Shown in pieces: positions 1 to 8,850 of a stretch of DNA of 64,000 nt; within the stretch, counting starts at the first letter, position 1; each line of letters begins with the position of its first letter. A program made the position numbers and the translations under genes. The notes under the pieces were generated by a model that ran no database searches, was not told the DNA's origin, and saw only the letters and a program-made list of their open reading frames with translations. The DNA comes from Myroides odoratus (GTDB lineage: Bacteria; Bacteroidota; Bacteroidia; Flavobacteriales; Flavobacteriaceae). The stretch is taken from contig NZ_LROZ01000002.1 in the NCBI RefSeq assembly GCF_001549985.1, positions 124,001-188,000 of the forward strand, given 5' to 3'.

Positions 1-319
1 AGAAGATACCCCACAGGTAAAACGATACGGTTGTTTTTAATGCTGATAAATGCTATAAAACTTGCAAATACTATATTTAGCAAGAGTCTTGACAAATTAA
101 ACCGATGGATTGCATTCATTCGTGCGTGATACTATAAAAGTGTAAAGTTAATTTTTTTCTGAAACGGCTTCCTTTTTTTTACACGAATGGCTCGTATTTA
201 TAGACAAACAAACGAAAAACCACCTTGAATTTTTATGTCCCCATTTCTGTGCGATTGGTCAAAAAGCGAAAAAAAAATGCTACATGCCTTACTTTATTTG
301 TACAAAACAAGGATAAAAG
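1..319. other. AT-rich upstream region, no gene seen
   Basis: No credible open reading frame on either strand. The last 60 bases before the first gene are A-rich and should hold its promoter, but no clean TAnnTTTG element with a properly spaced TTTG was found; the nearest match, TTTATTTG around 293-300, has one mismatch. Confidence 0.4.
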
Positions 320-1666
320 ATGAAAACAATTTTACTTCTACTGGTATTCAGCATTTCGGGTTTACTCGTTGCACAACATTCAGATTACGCTAAGTCCATT
401 GATAATTTGATGCGTTCTTTAGCAGAAAATAAGGCTTTTTCGGGAAGTGTGTTGCTTCAAAAAGAGGGAAAGACAAGTTATAAAGGCGAATTCAATACCG
501 TGGGAACCCCTTCAGATAAATATAGAGTGGGTGCTATTACTGAGGTTTTTACGGCTATTATTATTTTTCAGCTGATTGAAGAAGGTAAATTAACGCTCGA
601 AACCACACTAGATCAGTATTACCCAACAATTAAAAATGCGGATAAAATCACAATAACCCAACTTTTAGGTCATCTAAGCGGGATCTACAATTACGCGGAA
701 TGGGACGATTATTATACTTCAAAGCACAAGAAATTTACAAAAAAAGAAATGTTAGCTTTAATTGGACAAGGGAAACCCGAGTTTAAACCTGGACAAGATC
801 GCAGTTACAGCAAGGCTAACTATGTTCTCTTAGGCTATATTATAGAAGACATTACCCAAGCAACTTATGCAGAAAATGTAGCCATCAGGATTGCAAATAA
901 ACTAGGCTTGCAAAACACCTATTGTGAAACGGATGAAAAAGAATACCCGAAAAGGAATGCGTCTTATTTATATAATGGAGCAACATGGGTGAAAGAAACA
1001 GATTCACATCCCAGTTTTACCTTTTCTGCGGGCGCAATAGTTTCCACTACAGCAGATTTGTCAAAACTAATAGAGGCTCTGTTAACCGGAAAATTAATTG
1101 CTGAAAAATCCTTGGCACAAATGAAAAAAACCAATCAAAAAGGAATTGGGTATGGGCTATTAAAAATGCCTGTTTTTGACCAAATAGGATATGGACATTT
1201 TGGCAACATCGATGAATTTCAATCGTTTATAGGCTATTTCCCAACGGAGGGATTATCGATTGCTGTGTTGTCAAACGCATCGAATGTCAAACTGAATGAT
1301 GTGATTCTAGGTATAGCCTCAAAGTATTTCAATAAGGCGTATCAACAACCCGATTTCACCACGTATCAAAATCAGGCTTCATCCTCAACCAAAATTTATA
1401 CGGGTGTATACAAAGCGACCTTGATTGGGCTTATTGATGTAGGGGCATTCCAGATACGTGAAGCAGCAAACAACCACTTATTTTTAACTATTTATGCCGA
1501 TGGGAAAGATGGACAAAAAATACTATTGGAACCAAAAGGGGAAAATAAATTTTATGGGAGAAAAAATAATTCGGAATTTGATTTTACCATCAACAAAAAA
1601 GGAGACGTTACTGGAATGAAAGTTACCCAAAATAAACAATCGCTCAACTGTAAGAAAATCATGTAA
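320..1666 (+). CDS. Secreted serine-hydrolase-fold protein (beta-lactamase/PBP4*-like), catalytic residues lost
   Basis: 448 residues with a cleavable signal peptide (about 1-18, ending in VAQ), so periplasmic or secreted. The order of motifs follows the class C beta-lactamase / D-Ala-D-Ala peptidase-like serine hydrolases: the SxxK region lies at residues 69-80 (YRVGAITEVFTA), the YxN region at 163-165 (YSK) and an HxG-like motif near GHFGN. In active family members the first motif reads S-x-x-K; here it is A72-I-T-E75, and the YxN asparagine is lysine. The nucleotides read GCT ATT ACT GAG. The fold is probably kept and the hydrolase activity lost, so a binding or regulatory role is inferred. 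The C-terminal 100 residues resemble the beta-barrel domain (DUF3471-like) often found in this family. Confidence 0.8.
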   Translation: MKTILLLLVFSISGLLVAQHSDYAKSIDNLMRSLAENKAFSGSVLLQKEGKTSYKGEFNTVGTPSDKYRVGAITEVFTAIIIFQLIEEGKLTLETTLDQYYPTIKNADKITITQLLGHLSGIYNYAEWDDYYTSKHKKFTKKEMLALIGQGKPEFKPGQDRSYSKANYVLLGYIIEDITQATYAENVAIRIANKLGLQNTYCETDEKEYPKRNASYLYNGATWVKETDSHPSFTFSAGAIVSTTADLSKLIEALLTGKLIAEKSLAQMKKTNQKGIGYGLLKMPVFDQIGYGHFGNIDEFQSFIGYFPTEGLSIAVLSNASNVKLNDVILGIASKYFNKAYQQPDFTTYQNQASSSTKIYTGVYKATLIGLIDVGAFQIREAANNHLFLTIYADGKDGQKILLEPKGENKFYGRKNNSEFDFTINKKGDVTGMKVTQNKQSLNCKKIM

Positions 1667-1953
1667 ATAAAAGTAAAGTCTAAAAGTACTTCCTGTTTCT
1701 ATGCTCAAACAACTAGATTAAATGCTTCGAATTACGCCTTGGTATCTGGGGTATAAAGCGATCGTTACTTGGCTACATACGACAAGATCACATCGTGGTA
1801 GAAAAGACAATCATCACATACCGTTTTGAATCCTTTATTTTGAATCGAAATGTTAATTATCTTAGCCTCTGTCTTTTTACACCTGATGTACGTTTTTATT
1901 TCTTACATTTAATTTGTACAAAGAAAAACATTTCATTAATACTAAAAAAAGCT

Positions 1954-2748
1954 ATGGGATTTGATATCAGCTACCATCCAATAAGTGAACAAGAAATACA
2001 CACCTGGTATTTTGATGTACTCGAAGACGAATCGAGCCTTGAAAAACTAGCACAAGAACATGATATTGACGAATTCTACGTTGAAAAGTATAGCAATACA
2101 ATTGACGTAGCTAAAGCAACTGCTCCTACCGATTATTTTGACAAGACACACGGTTATTTTATTGCGGTAATACAGGGCTTTTTCAGGACGTACTTTTACA
2201 CCCGAGGTTCTGCCTTTTCCTTTTTCCTTCAAGACAACCCTCAGTTTAAAGCGTACACCACTTCTTGGGAAGCTATTTTAAAAGTAAAAGTACCCAACCC
2301 TATCGCCAATAGTTTGGTTGAAAACTACAGTTCTGGCATTTATATGAATGCACAGCAAGTGGCAACCTTGCTGTCTGATTACCACACGAAGGAAGAAGTA
2401 AAAAAAGAGTTAGACGATTTTTATTCGCATAACCGAATCAATGTTTTTCTGAAAGCACTAACTTATGCAAAAGAAAACAACCTTGGACTTTTAGAAGCTA
2501 CTGAAGTAGTTGAACCCAATCCGCTGAACCTCAACGAATCGACTTGCTATTCCAATTTATTCCATTGCGATACCGAAGGTGCCTTGTTGTATGAAGAGGC
2601 AATGCTAGAACAATTAAGGGAATTTGAGGGAAATCAAGGGTTAAATGACAACGAAATTCTTGAACATACGGAACGCGTCATCATCAACCATGAACCAGTG
2701 GTTCCAGAAAAGAAAAAAAGTTTTTGGCAAAAGCTGTTTGGGAAGTAA
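1954..2748 (+). CDS. Hypothetical cytosolic protein
   Basis: 264 residues. I chose the ATG at 1954 because a longer in-frame start at 1795 would add a 53-residue head that looks like translated intergenic sequence. No signal peptide or membrane segment. The C-terminus ends in a basic amphipathic stretch (KKKSFWQKLFGK) that echoes the N-terminus of the next gene product (MSFFSKLFG), so the two may share a partner or origin. Family not recognised. Confidence 0.6.
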   Translation: MGFDISYHPISEQEIHTWYFDVLEDESSLEKLAQEHDIDEFYVEKYSNTIDVAKATAPTDYFDKTHGYFIAVIQGFFRTYFYTRGSAFSFFLQDNPQFKAYTTSWEAILKVKVPNPIANSLVENYSSGIYMNAQQVATLLSDYHTKEEVKKELDDFYSHNRINVFLKALTYAKENNLGLLEATEVVEPNPLNLNESTCYSNLFHCDTEGALLYEEAMLEQLREFEGNQGLNDNEILEHTERVIINHEPVVPEKKKSFWQKLFGK

Positions 2749-2841
2749 AAACCTCTTTATTTCATATTGATTTCAATGCTTTTGTTCAACGTATTTACAA
2801 CACTAGATTAACTTCATCAATAACCTAAATCCATATCATCT

Positions 2842-3408
2842 ATGTCTTTTTTCAGCAAACTATTCGGGGTAAAGAATACCCCTCAACAAGTAAACGAGGT
2901 AAAACCAATGGAGGAAACAGGACCAACTGCAGAAAACCACTCTCCTTTTACCTTGAATCGCATCGCTTGGGCTTTTTCGGCTCAGTTTTATACAGATGCG
3001 GAGGAGTTTAACCAAGAAGTAATCGATTACCAAAATCGTATTTATAAAACAAGTGAAAATTGGAAGCCCAACGAAGTTGTTTTTGACTTTCCTAAACTAC
3101 AAATTCAGTACATGGCTTGGGTGAAGGGCGTATCGGATTTACTTGAAAATGAAACGTTAATTGAAGAAGATCGAGATGTTTTTGAGGAAGAACCTGATGA
3201 AGAGGAAGATAATATGTATCAGGTTGAGCTTTTAGCAACGTTTACCGCTGACAATGGCAAGCATTTTACGGCTTTAGAATTTCTACTAAAAACACATAAT
3301 CAACAGGTAAACAAAGAACTTGGTGATCACGTATTTTTTGAAGGTACGGATGAAAACCCTTCCATTAGTAACGATTTACCCACTTGTTATATCGCTTGTG
3401 GTAGTTAA
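2842..3408 (+). CDS. Hypothetical acidic protein
   Basis: 188 residues, cytosolic, with a strongly acidic stretch (EEDRDVFEEEPDEEEDN) around residues 113-129. It follows the previous gene by 93 bp on the same strand. The first residues (MSFFSKLFGVKNT) resemble the N-termini of many small Bacteroidota proteins of unknown role. No catalytic motif seen. Confidence 0.6.
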   Translation: MSFFSKLFGVKNTPQQVNEVKPMEETGPTAENHSPFTLNRIAWAFSAQFYTDAEEFNQEVIDYQNRIYKTSENWKPNEVVFDFPKLQIQYMAWVKGVSDLLENETLIEEDRDVFEEEPDEEEDNMYQVELLATFTADNGKHFTALEFLLKTHNQQVNKELGDHVFFEGTDENPSISNDLPTCYIACGS

Positions 3409-3507
3409 ACAGAAATAAAAGGAAAACAACTAGTCAAGCAAAGAGTGAAGTCGTTCCTTTTTACCTAGGACATGACCAAGCTCTTTGTGCAGACAATTCA
3501 ACATATA

Positions 3508-3676
3508 ACAAAAAAACAACTTACAAAAAAACAACCTACAAAAAAACAACTTACAAAAAAACAACCTACAAAAAACAACCTACAAAAAACAACCTACAAA
3601 AAACAACCTACAAAAAACAACCTACAAAAAAACAACTTACAAAAAAACAACCTACAAAAAACAACCTACAAAAAAC
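3508..3676. repeat. A/C-rich minisatellite, 14/15-bp unit, about 11.6 copies
   Basis: Tandem units of the form ACAAAAAAACAACTT, ACAAAAAAACAACCT (15 bp) and ACAAAAAACAACCT (14 bp). In order: four 15-mers, four 14-mers, two 15-mers, one 14-mer and a partial unit. It sits between two convergent genes and ends at the stop codon of the minus-strand gene. Because units vary by a single A, reading frames through it shift, so the 81-residue Lys/Gln/Thr frame across it is not a credible protein. Confidence 0.95.
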
Positions 3677-4776
3677 TATCCTTTTACTTGCTCGTTTCTA
3701 ATCGTCACACTAATTAATTTATACCCCTCATCTGTTCGTAAAAACTCAAAGTGATTTTGGGTAAAGTTCTTTTTATCTTGGTGAGAAACCACAATCGTCA
3801 TCGTAGGATAGAGCCAATCTTTTGCTTCCCTACACCCATTAAAATAGGGGTCAAACTCATCGCCTTCAAACAAGAAGGGATTGAGTCCATCTTTAGAAAT
3901 AAAATAGTCACAATTGGGTTGTATGATGGCTAATAATTCTCTTTTCAACAGGGGGAAATTAGCGCGTATAAACGTTTCTTTGTCAGCCTTTGCCCATCCT
4001 TCTGTTGATTCCCAAATCAACGTATCATAGGACCCTTGGATCAATTTCTCTTCCGTTAAATCGACAAACAAGTCGTTGATCAACCATTGTTTAAATTCGG
4101 TTTCAAAATCCATAAACGAATAATACCATCCGTCTTGTCCTAAAAACACTTTTCGGTTAGTATCTGTAGGAGGGGTTTTTGTTTTCTCGAGGGAGTAAAA
4201 GTTGAGCGCATGATCATAAGAAAAATTGTCGACCAAGATATTATTCAACGTATCAAGCAATACTTCTTGTCCTCCTGACCAGCTAAAATGATTACACCCT
4301 GCATGATCTCCAGCAGACCAATATTTTTTTTCGGCTCCCTTTAATCCGATAATCATTCCGTTTCTTACTCTCGTTAAATCACTATATACAGCAGGAATAG
4401 CAATATCTCCTTTGCTATTGAACATCCCTGCTTGATCTGTTTTTGAATCCCTGAAACGAATAAAACCTTCGCTTTCACAATCGGATCCGTTGTCAAAAAT
4501 ATACAAACTATCCACGCCTACACTTCTCCCCTCTTTCGTTAGGTAGTAATTTTTCCAACTTTCTCCTACTTCTTCTGACACTGCTATAATATTGTCAAAC
4601 TTATAGGCATAGGAATATCCGATAAACTTGGGTTCAATTTTAACTACTCCCTGTTGGTCTTTATAGCCAATTCGGATGCTATCATTCGCAAAAAAGGCAG
4701 TCCAACTATCTTGGTTCTGTCCAAACATTGTACAACTCCAAGAAGTTAAAAGGAAGATTAAAAGGAAATGTTTCAT
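3676..4776 (-). CDS. Secreted WG-repeat-like protein
   Basis: 366 residues with an N-terminal signal sequence (about 1-19). Residues 35-60 and 115-145 show the KWG/WG-repeat-like pattern in which a short beta hairpin (GYKDQQGVVKIEPKF; GMFNSKGDIAIPAVY) is followed by a variable strand. Such proteins are common in Bacteroidota and their role is mostly unknown. The C-terminal half looks like an NTF2-like or uncharacterised globular domain. Its stop codon abuts the minisatellite. Confidence 0.65.
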   Translation of the reverse strand: MKHFLLIFLLTSWSCTMFGQNQDSWTAFFANDSIRIGYKDQQGVVKIEPKFIGYSYAYKFDNIIAVSEEVGESWKNYYLTKEGRSVGVDSLYIFDNGSDCESEGFIRFRDSKTDQAGMFNSKGDIAIPAVYSDLTRVRNGMIIGLKGAEKKYWSAGDHAGCNHFSWSGGQEVLLDTLNNILVDNFSYDHALNFYSLEKTKTPPTDTNRKVFLGQDGWYYSFMDFETEFKQWLINDLFVDLTEEKLIQGSYDTLIWESTEGWAKADKETFIRANFPLLKRELLAIIQPNCDYFISKDGLNPFLFEGDEFDPYFNGCREAKDWLYPTMTIVVSHQDKKNFTQNHFEFLRTDEGYKLISVTIRNEQVKG

Positions 4777-4872
4777 TATGGGTTGGGTTGTGAAAGAGTA
4801 AAAATTCGCACTATTGTTTACTCAAAGGTAGTAATTATAAATAAAAAATAGGGGTTCAAAAAATGTAGAACA

Positions 4873-4907
4873 AATAGGCTCAAAAAGCAAAACCTTTTGA
4901 GCCTATT
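4873..4907 (-). terminator. Terminator after PLAT-domain gene
   Basis: Perfect 13-bp stem AATAGGCTCAAAA / TTTTGAGCCTATT with a 9-nt loop, 25 bp past the stop codon of the minus-strand gene ending at 4933. Confidence 0.8.
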
Positions 4908-4932
4908 CGTACTATATTTTTTGGAAATACCT

Positions 4933-6111
4933 TTATTGTAGATTTTCTAACTCGTCTTCACACCAAGCGATACAAGCATTTCGTCCACTTTCGTTTTCAT
5001 TTCTTGTATGTAAATAATCAATAACAGCTTGAAGACTTTCCGGATTATAATCTTCATAATATCCAATATCAATTTGAGTCCTTTTATTATTTCCTTCCTT
5101 GTAGTGTGGCATTTTAATCCCTATATGCAGGTGATGTCTTGCTGGATCACCTATATACTGCTCTTTTAAAAGTAGATTTTCATATAGCATGTGAATAGGA
5201 GTTTCTATGAGCATTTCATTTGTCTCCAAATCCCTTACTCCTCCGAAATCATAAGATGTATTTGCTTTAAAATTTAGAATAAATATACCATCAACCAAAG
5301 TATACGTTTCCGTTTTTGTCACATAGTATAACACTTCACAGTTTTTTGTTTTCTCTGAAGAAGAATTATCAATTGTTACTTCATCTTTGGTTGTAAACTT
5401 CCTCGTTTCATTATACTTGTATTCATTAATCTTAGATTCGAATATTTTCTTATTGAACATCATTTTTAGAATGGCTTCATTAACAACATGGGATGACCCT
5501 TTTGCTAACTTTGCTACCAATTCAAATTCAGCCTTTGATTCTGATTTGTGATGTACTTCAATCTCTGTTTTGATTTCTGTAGTCACTTCAATCGTATTAA
5601 TTTCTGACTTACTAATACTATATTCAAATTCCTCCGTAAGCACTTTATTGTATTTACTTTTAGAAGGAACAAAAAGAGGTACTTTTTTGCATATTTCTGT
5701 TGAATTAACAACGACATATTTGGATTCTACCGTATCACTTATGGAAAGCGTTTTAGTAGCCTCATCTTTAATCCACTGATCGTATTGAAACGTAGAAGAC
5801 GTATTCAAATTGGTTTCTTCTTTTGCTACTCTTACTACTTTGATATCAGATAATAACCAATCGCTGCCTATATATTTACAATCACTTCGGATAGCCAATT
5901 CGTATATTTTTCCACAATCTCCTCCGAAATCCCCAAAAGGAATCTCAAATTTATCAGTTTGATTTCTTTCAAACGCATTCCCCGTAATATAGCCATTCAA
6001 TCGTACTTCTCTGGAAGTCATTTTGTTTCCTTTTAAAATAAGGAAAATATTGGAGTCCGTTCCTGCGTAAACTTCGTCTCCTGTTTTTATTTCAAATTTA
6101 TAAGTGCTCAT
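4933..6111 (-). CDS. PLAT/LH2-domain protein with aerolysin-like body
   Basis: 392 residues, no signal peptide. Residues 1-92 fit a PLAT/LH2 beta-sandwich: TYKFEIKTGDEVYAGTDSNI, then strand-rich sequence with W81 and a closing IKVVRV. PLAT domains bind lipids or partner proteins at membranes. Residues about 150-330 are long alternating Ser/Thr/Glu/Lys strands (for example INTIEVTTEIKTEIEVHHKS) around a hydrophobic insert (AILKMMF), which resembles the elongated pore-forming module of aerolysin/ETX-MTX2 proteins; this second assignment is an inference from pattern only. Last gene of a three-gene cluster; a hairpin at 6158-6183 separates it from the tail-collar-like gene upstream. Confidence 0.6.
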   Translation of the reverse strand: MSTYKFEIKTGDEVYAGTDSNIFLILKGNKMTSREVRLNGYITGNAFERNQTDKFEIPFGDFGGDCGKIYELAIRSDCKYIGSDWLLSDIKVVRVAKEETNLNTSSTFQYDQWIKDEATKTLSISDTVESKYVVVNSTEICKKVPLFVPSKSKYNKVLTEEFEYSISKSEINTIEVTTEIKTEIEVHHKSESKAEFELVAKLAKGSSHVVNEAILKMMFNKKIFESKINEYKYNETRKFTTKDEVTIDNSSSEKTKNCEVLYYVTKTETYTLVDGIFILNFKANTSYDFGGVRDLETNEMLIETPIHMLYENLLLKEQYIGDPARHHLHIGIKMPHYKEGNNKRTQIDIGYYEDYNPESLQAVIDYLHTRNENESGRNACIAWCEDELENLQ

Positions 6112-6157
6112 TGTTTTTTTCTTTTGGTTTGTCCTATAGATGCATGCATTTAAAAAT

Positions 6158-6183
6158 AAAAAGGAGGAGTTCTCCTCCTTTTT
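6158..6183 (-). terminator. Intra-cluster hairpin between fibre and PLAT genes
   Basis: Perfect 12-bp stem AAAAAGGAGGAG / CTCCTCCTTTTT with a 2-nt spacer. It lies 44 bp past the fibre stop and only 46 bp before the PLAT gene start, leaving little room for a promoter. It may be a leaky terminator or an mRNA-stabilising stem. Confidence 0.7.
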
Positions 6184-6226
6184 GTTTATCTCCTGAAAAT
6201 GGTTTCACGGTAGTACATAAAGCAGG

Positions 6227-7231
6227 TTACGCCCATTTTATCGTATACAGTTCTGCTATATTTTTAGGTCGTGTTTCTTTGCCATCCAAAGCTTCTTTGG
6301 TTTTAGATGGAACTGGTGTAACAAGATTGGTAGTAGGTCCTGATCCACCTGTTGTAGATTGGGTGGTATTCACGGTAAAGTTTACTGGATGCTCATGTTT
6401 GAGAAAAGAATCTTGTTCCACTGTACTCACATGATCTCCTGTTAGTATTCCTTTGCCTGGAGCAGCCCGATCTGAAGCATTAGCATCAACAAGTGCTCCA
6501 TTATCCCACGCTCTACTAAAATATCCGCGCATATCGATTAGCAAAGAATTACCCTTCTCTCCTTGGCCAAATCGATAATTAAGCACGGAATTTAATCGGG
6601 TGTACTGGTCATCTAATTCCATCGCTGCTTTACACAAAGACAGTTCTTCTGCAGGTGGATTTTCAGTGGCAATATATTGTTTTCGCTCGCCTATGATTCC
6701 CTCTACCATACAAGGTAAATGCTTTACACTTACTTTTCCGATATTGACATAACACTGTTTCACTCTAAATTGAATGAGTGGTACCTGTGTTTCTATTTTC
6801 AATACCAATTGTGTCGCTTTTTCCTCTATTTTTAACTGTAAATCAATGGTCGACGCCCCTTTTGTCGATTTGGTTACTGTATAGGTAGAAAGTCCATCGG
6901 ACAAACTAATGTGTATGGCCCCATTATTTTCAGTAGATAGCTCTACTTTACCTGTAACTATTTCCCCACACAGCATTTCTTGCCATCGTGGGAATTCATG
7001 AAGCGCCTGTGTAAAGGTCAAGGTTTCATTTCCATCACTTTTTATCAATATTACTTCTTGTGTAGTGGCATCGAATTTAATATACCCATCCTTTCCTTTA
7101 TCGGTATATACCCAGCCATCAGGTACCCCATAATCTTCGTTGTTTCGATTGCTGAAGTACTTAAAGTTGTAGTTATAGACCAGGTTTCTTTGCCCTAAGG
7201 CATAAAGATGATCATGGATTGCTATTTTCAT
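6227..7231 (-). CDS. Phage-tail-collar / tail-fibre-like protein
   Basis: 334 residues, no signal peptide. ATG at 7231 is chosen: AAGAAGGAACG precedes it, and a longer start at 7273 would lie inside a terminator-like hairpin. The C-terminal third (about 225-334) carries the hallmarks of phage tail-collar/short-tail-fibre tips: NSLLIDMRGYFSRAWDNG, then AAPGKGILTGD, a QDSFLKHEHP segment like the family's D-x-F-x-x-H-x-H, and a closing GKETRPKNIAELYTIKW. The N-terminal part (PDGWVY, beta-rich) resembles a carbohydrate-binding or shaft region. No capsid, tail-tube or sheath gene lies nearby, so it is an isolated fibre-like gene, perhaps cargo or a receptor-binding tip for a particle encoded elsewhere. 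Confidence 0.75.
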   Translation of the reverse strand: MKIAIHDHLYALGQRNLVYNYNFKYFSNRNNEDYGVPDGWVYTDKGKDGYIKFDATTQEVILIKSDGNETLTFTQALHEFPRWQEMLCGEIVTGKVELSTENNGAIHISLSDGLSTYTVTKSTKGASTIDLQLKIEEKATQLVLKIETQVPLIQFRVKQCYVNIGKVSVKHLPCMVEGIIGERKQYIATENPPAEELSLCKAAMELDDQYTRLNSVLNYRFGQGEKGNSLLIDMRGYFSRAWDNGALVDANASDRAAPGKGILTGDHVSTVEQDSFLKHEHPVNFTVNTTQSTTGGSGPTTNLVTPVPSKTKEALDGKETRPKNIAELYTIKWA

Positions 7232-7246
7232 CGTTCCTTCTTTTTT

Positions 7247-7280
7247 AAAAGGATTGCTTTTCCACAAAAGCAATCCTTTT
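7247..7280 (-). terminator. Hairpin between beta-protein and fibre genes
   Basis: Perfect 15-bp inverted repeat (AAAAGGATTGCTTTT, 4-nt loop, its complement) 20 bp past the upstream gene's stop and ending 15 bp before the fibre ATG. No promoter can fit between it and the fibre gene, so the fibre must be read through it, implying attenuation or processing. Confidence 0.8.
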
Positions 7281-7299
7281 AGATTTACTTTTATCGCAA

Positions 7300-8001
7300 T
7301 TACGCTTTGGGTGCACCTGGTTCAACTAACCACTCTCCTTTTTCGGTTAACGTAACCGTTACCTCAAGGCTTTTGAAGCTTGAAAGTTCAATTTTAGCAG
7401 CTTCATTAGAAATTGTAGCAATATCTGCTAAACTATTACTTGTAAAATCACCTGTTGCAATATAAAAAGCAAATTTTGGGGTCACTGTACTTTTATCATT
7501 AGGTGATGGAGCCCAGGTAACGCCCATAAATCCATTGGCAGATTCAATACCAAAAGACATGTTGCTATACCATTTTTCATTTTCATTTTGAACTTGATTA
7601 AATTTATTCGATTTAATCCCAATGGTATTGGCTGGACTTTTTTCACCTTGACTAATACTCAAGTTAGGTCCTTGTTTTGGGGGTGCAGTAGCATATTCTG
7701 CATTCCATAATTGCTCTAATTGTGCATCTTTGATTACACTAGAATCAATTTTTACATTTAATCCTACTGCTTGATTGGTTGCTCCTGCTCCTACTTTGTA
7801 CTGCAAAGGGATAGTGAACCAGTTTTTTCCGTCATAATTAGGTACCACACTTAACATGGCATCTGAGTTTGCATACACATCCGAAGTTGGAACCCCTTCT
7901 GGTTTTTGCAAAAAACACCAAAAGTTTTTGGTTGAACTTCCTTTATTTACAAGATAAATTTTGTAGTTGGTTGTTGCGCTAAATTTTTCTAAATTAATCA
8001 T
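7300..8001 (-). CDS. Uncharacterised all-beta protein, first gene of fibre cluster
   Basis: 233 residues from the ATG at 8001 (MINLEKFSATTNYKIYLVNK); a longer start at 8124 adds an implausible head. No signal peptide, no membrane segment and only one Cys. The sequence is rich in strands and in Gly/Ser/Asn, suggesting a compact beta-sandwich that could be structural or secreted by a non-Sec route. It heads a three-gene cluster with the fibre-like and PLAT genes and lies just downstream of the response regulator. Family not recognised. Confidence 0.6.
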   Translation of the reverse strand: MINLEKFSATTNYKIYLVNKGSSTKNFWCFLQKPEGVPTSDVYANSDAMLSVVPNYDGKNWFTIPLQYKVGAGATNQAVGLNVKIDSSVIKDAQLEQLWNAEYATAPPKQGPNLSISQGEKSPANTIGIKSNKFNQVQNENEKWYSNMSFGIESANGFMGVTWAPSPNDKSTVTPKFAFYIATGDFTSNSLADIATISNEAAKIELSSFKSLEVTVTLTEKGEWLVEPGAPKA

Positions 8002-8172
8002 ACTCTTGTTCTTTGGTTTTCCTACTCTATTCAAAAGCGGGCTTTTCGGAATACGCCCTTGTTCACTAGTAGGTTGAAGCTTCAGGTAAATGAACAAGAC
8101 AAAGTAACGAGCCGAAACGCTCAAATTTTACAGTAGAAAACACCAAATTTAGTTTTGCGTATTTATACGGAA

Positions 8173-8850
8173 TCAAAACAAAGTTTGAGGCGTATAAATA
8201 GCATGGGCAATAGCATAGATGACGATACCCACCGTATTTTTTGCTCCTATTTTTTCAAGAATACGCTGACGGTGACTTTCTACTGTGCGTTTACTGATAA
8301 AAAGCTGATCGGAAATCTCTTGATTGGTGAACTCTCTACAAATTAATTGCACCACTTCAACCTCTCTATCAGATAGGGAAACAGAGAGGCCTAACTTCTG
8401 ATTCTTGGGGTTATCCCTTACGTAATTGAGCAGCATCTGATGATCATCTTTGGTTAGAAAAATTCCTGTTTCGTGTACTTTCTCAATGGCTTCTAATAGT
8501 AGTCCTTTAGAGGCATTCTTCGGTAAAAATGCGGATACGCCCATCTTAATCATATGCCCAAACATCAGTTGTTTGTAATGAGATGAAAGTACGATGATCT
8601 TGAGTTCAGGATAGGTCTCTTTGACAATTTCAATCAGCTCTAAACCATTCATGGGTTCCATTTGCAGATCAATCATAATCAAATCCGGAAAAGTATCTGG
8701 GGGTAAATTCTTCAAATTCGTTACAAACTGAGGCCCTTTATTTGCGCTACTTACGATGGATAGCGTATCGATATTGGATAACAATAAGATGAGTCCCTCT
8801 AAAAATAAAAGTTCATCATCAATTAATGCAATTTTAATCTTTTGTTTCAT
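8173..8850 (-). CDS. NarL/LuxR-type two-component response regulator
   Basis: 225 residues. The receiver domain (about 4-125) shows the acidic pair D11-D12, phospho-acceptor D61 (LIMIDLQMEPMNG) and the switch lysine in FLPKNAS. The C-terminal LuxR helix-turn-helix (about 155-215) reads LSDREVEVVQLICREFTNQE then KRTVESHRQRILEKI. Its start overlaps the sensor gene stop by 4 bp, so the pair is translationally coupled. The three-gene fibre cluster immediately downstream on the same strand is a plausible target. Confidence 0.9.
   Translation of the reverse strand: MKQKIKIALIDDELLFLEGLILLLSNIDTLSIVSSANKGPQFVTNLKNLPPDTFPDLIMIDLQMEPMNGLELIEIVKETYPELKIIVLSSHYKQLMFGHMIKMGVSAFLPKNASKGLLLEAIEKVHETGIFLTKDDHQMLLNYVRDNPKNQKLGLSVSLSDREVEVVQLICREFTNQEISDQLFISKRTVESHRQRILEKIGAKNTVGIVIYAIAHAIYTPQTLF

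Noticed and set aside
1795..1953. N-terminal extension of the second gene
   Set aside because: Its composition resembles intergenic DNA, and the ATG at 1954 gives a normal N-terminus.
3472..3717. 81-residue Lys/Gln/Thr-rich frame over the minisatellite
   Set aside because: It exists only because the A/C repeat lacks stop codons; unit lengths of 14 and 15 bp shift frame and there is no conserved protein pattern.
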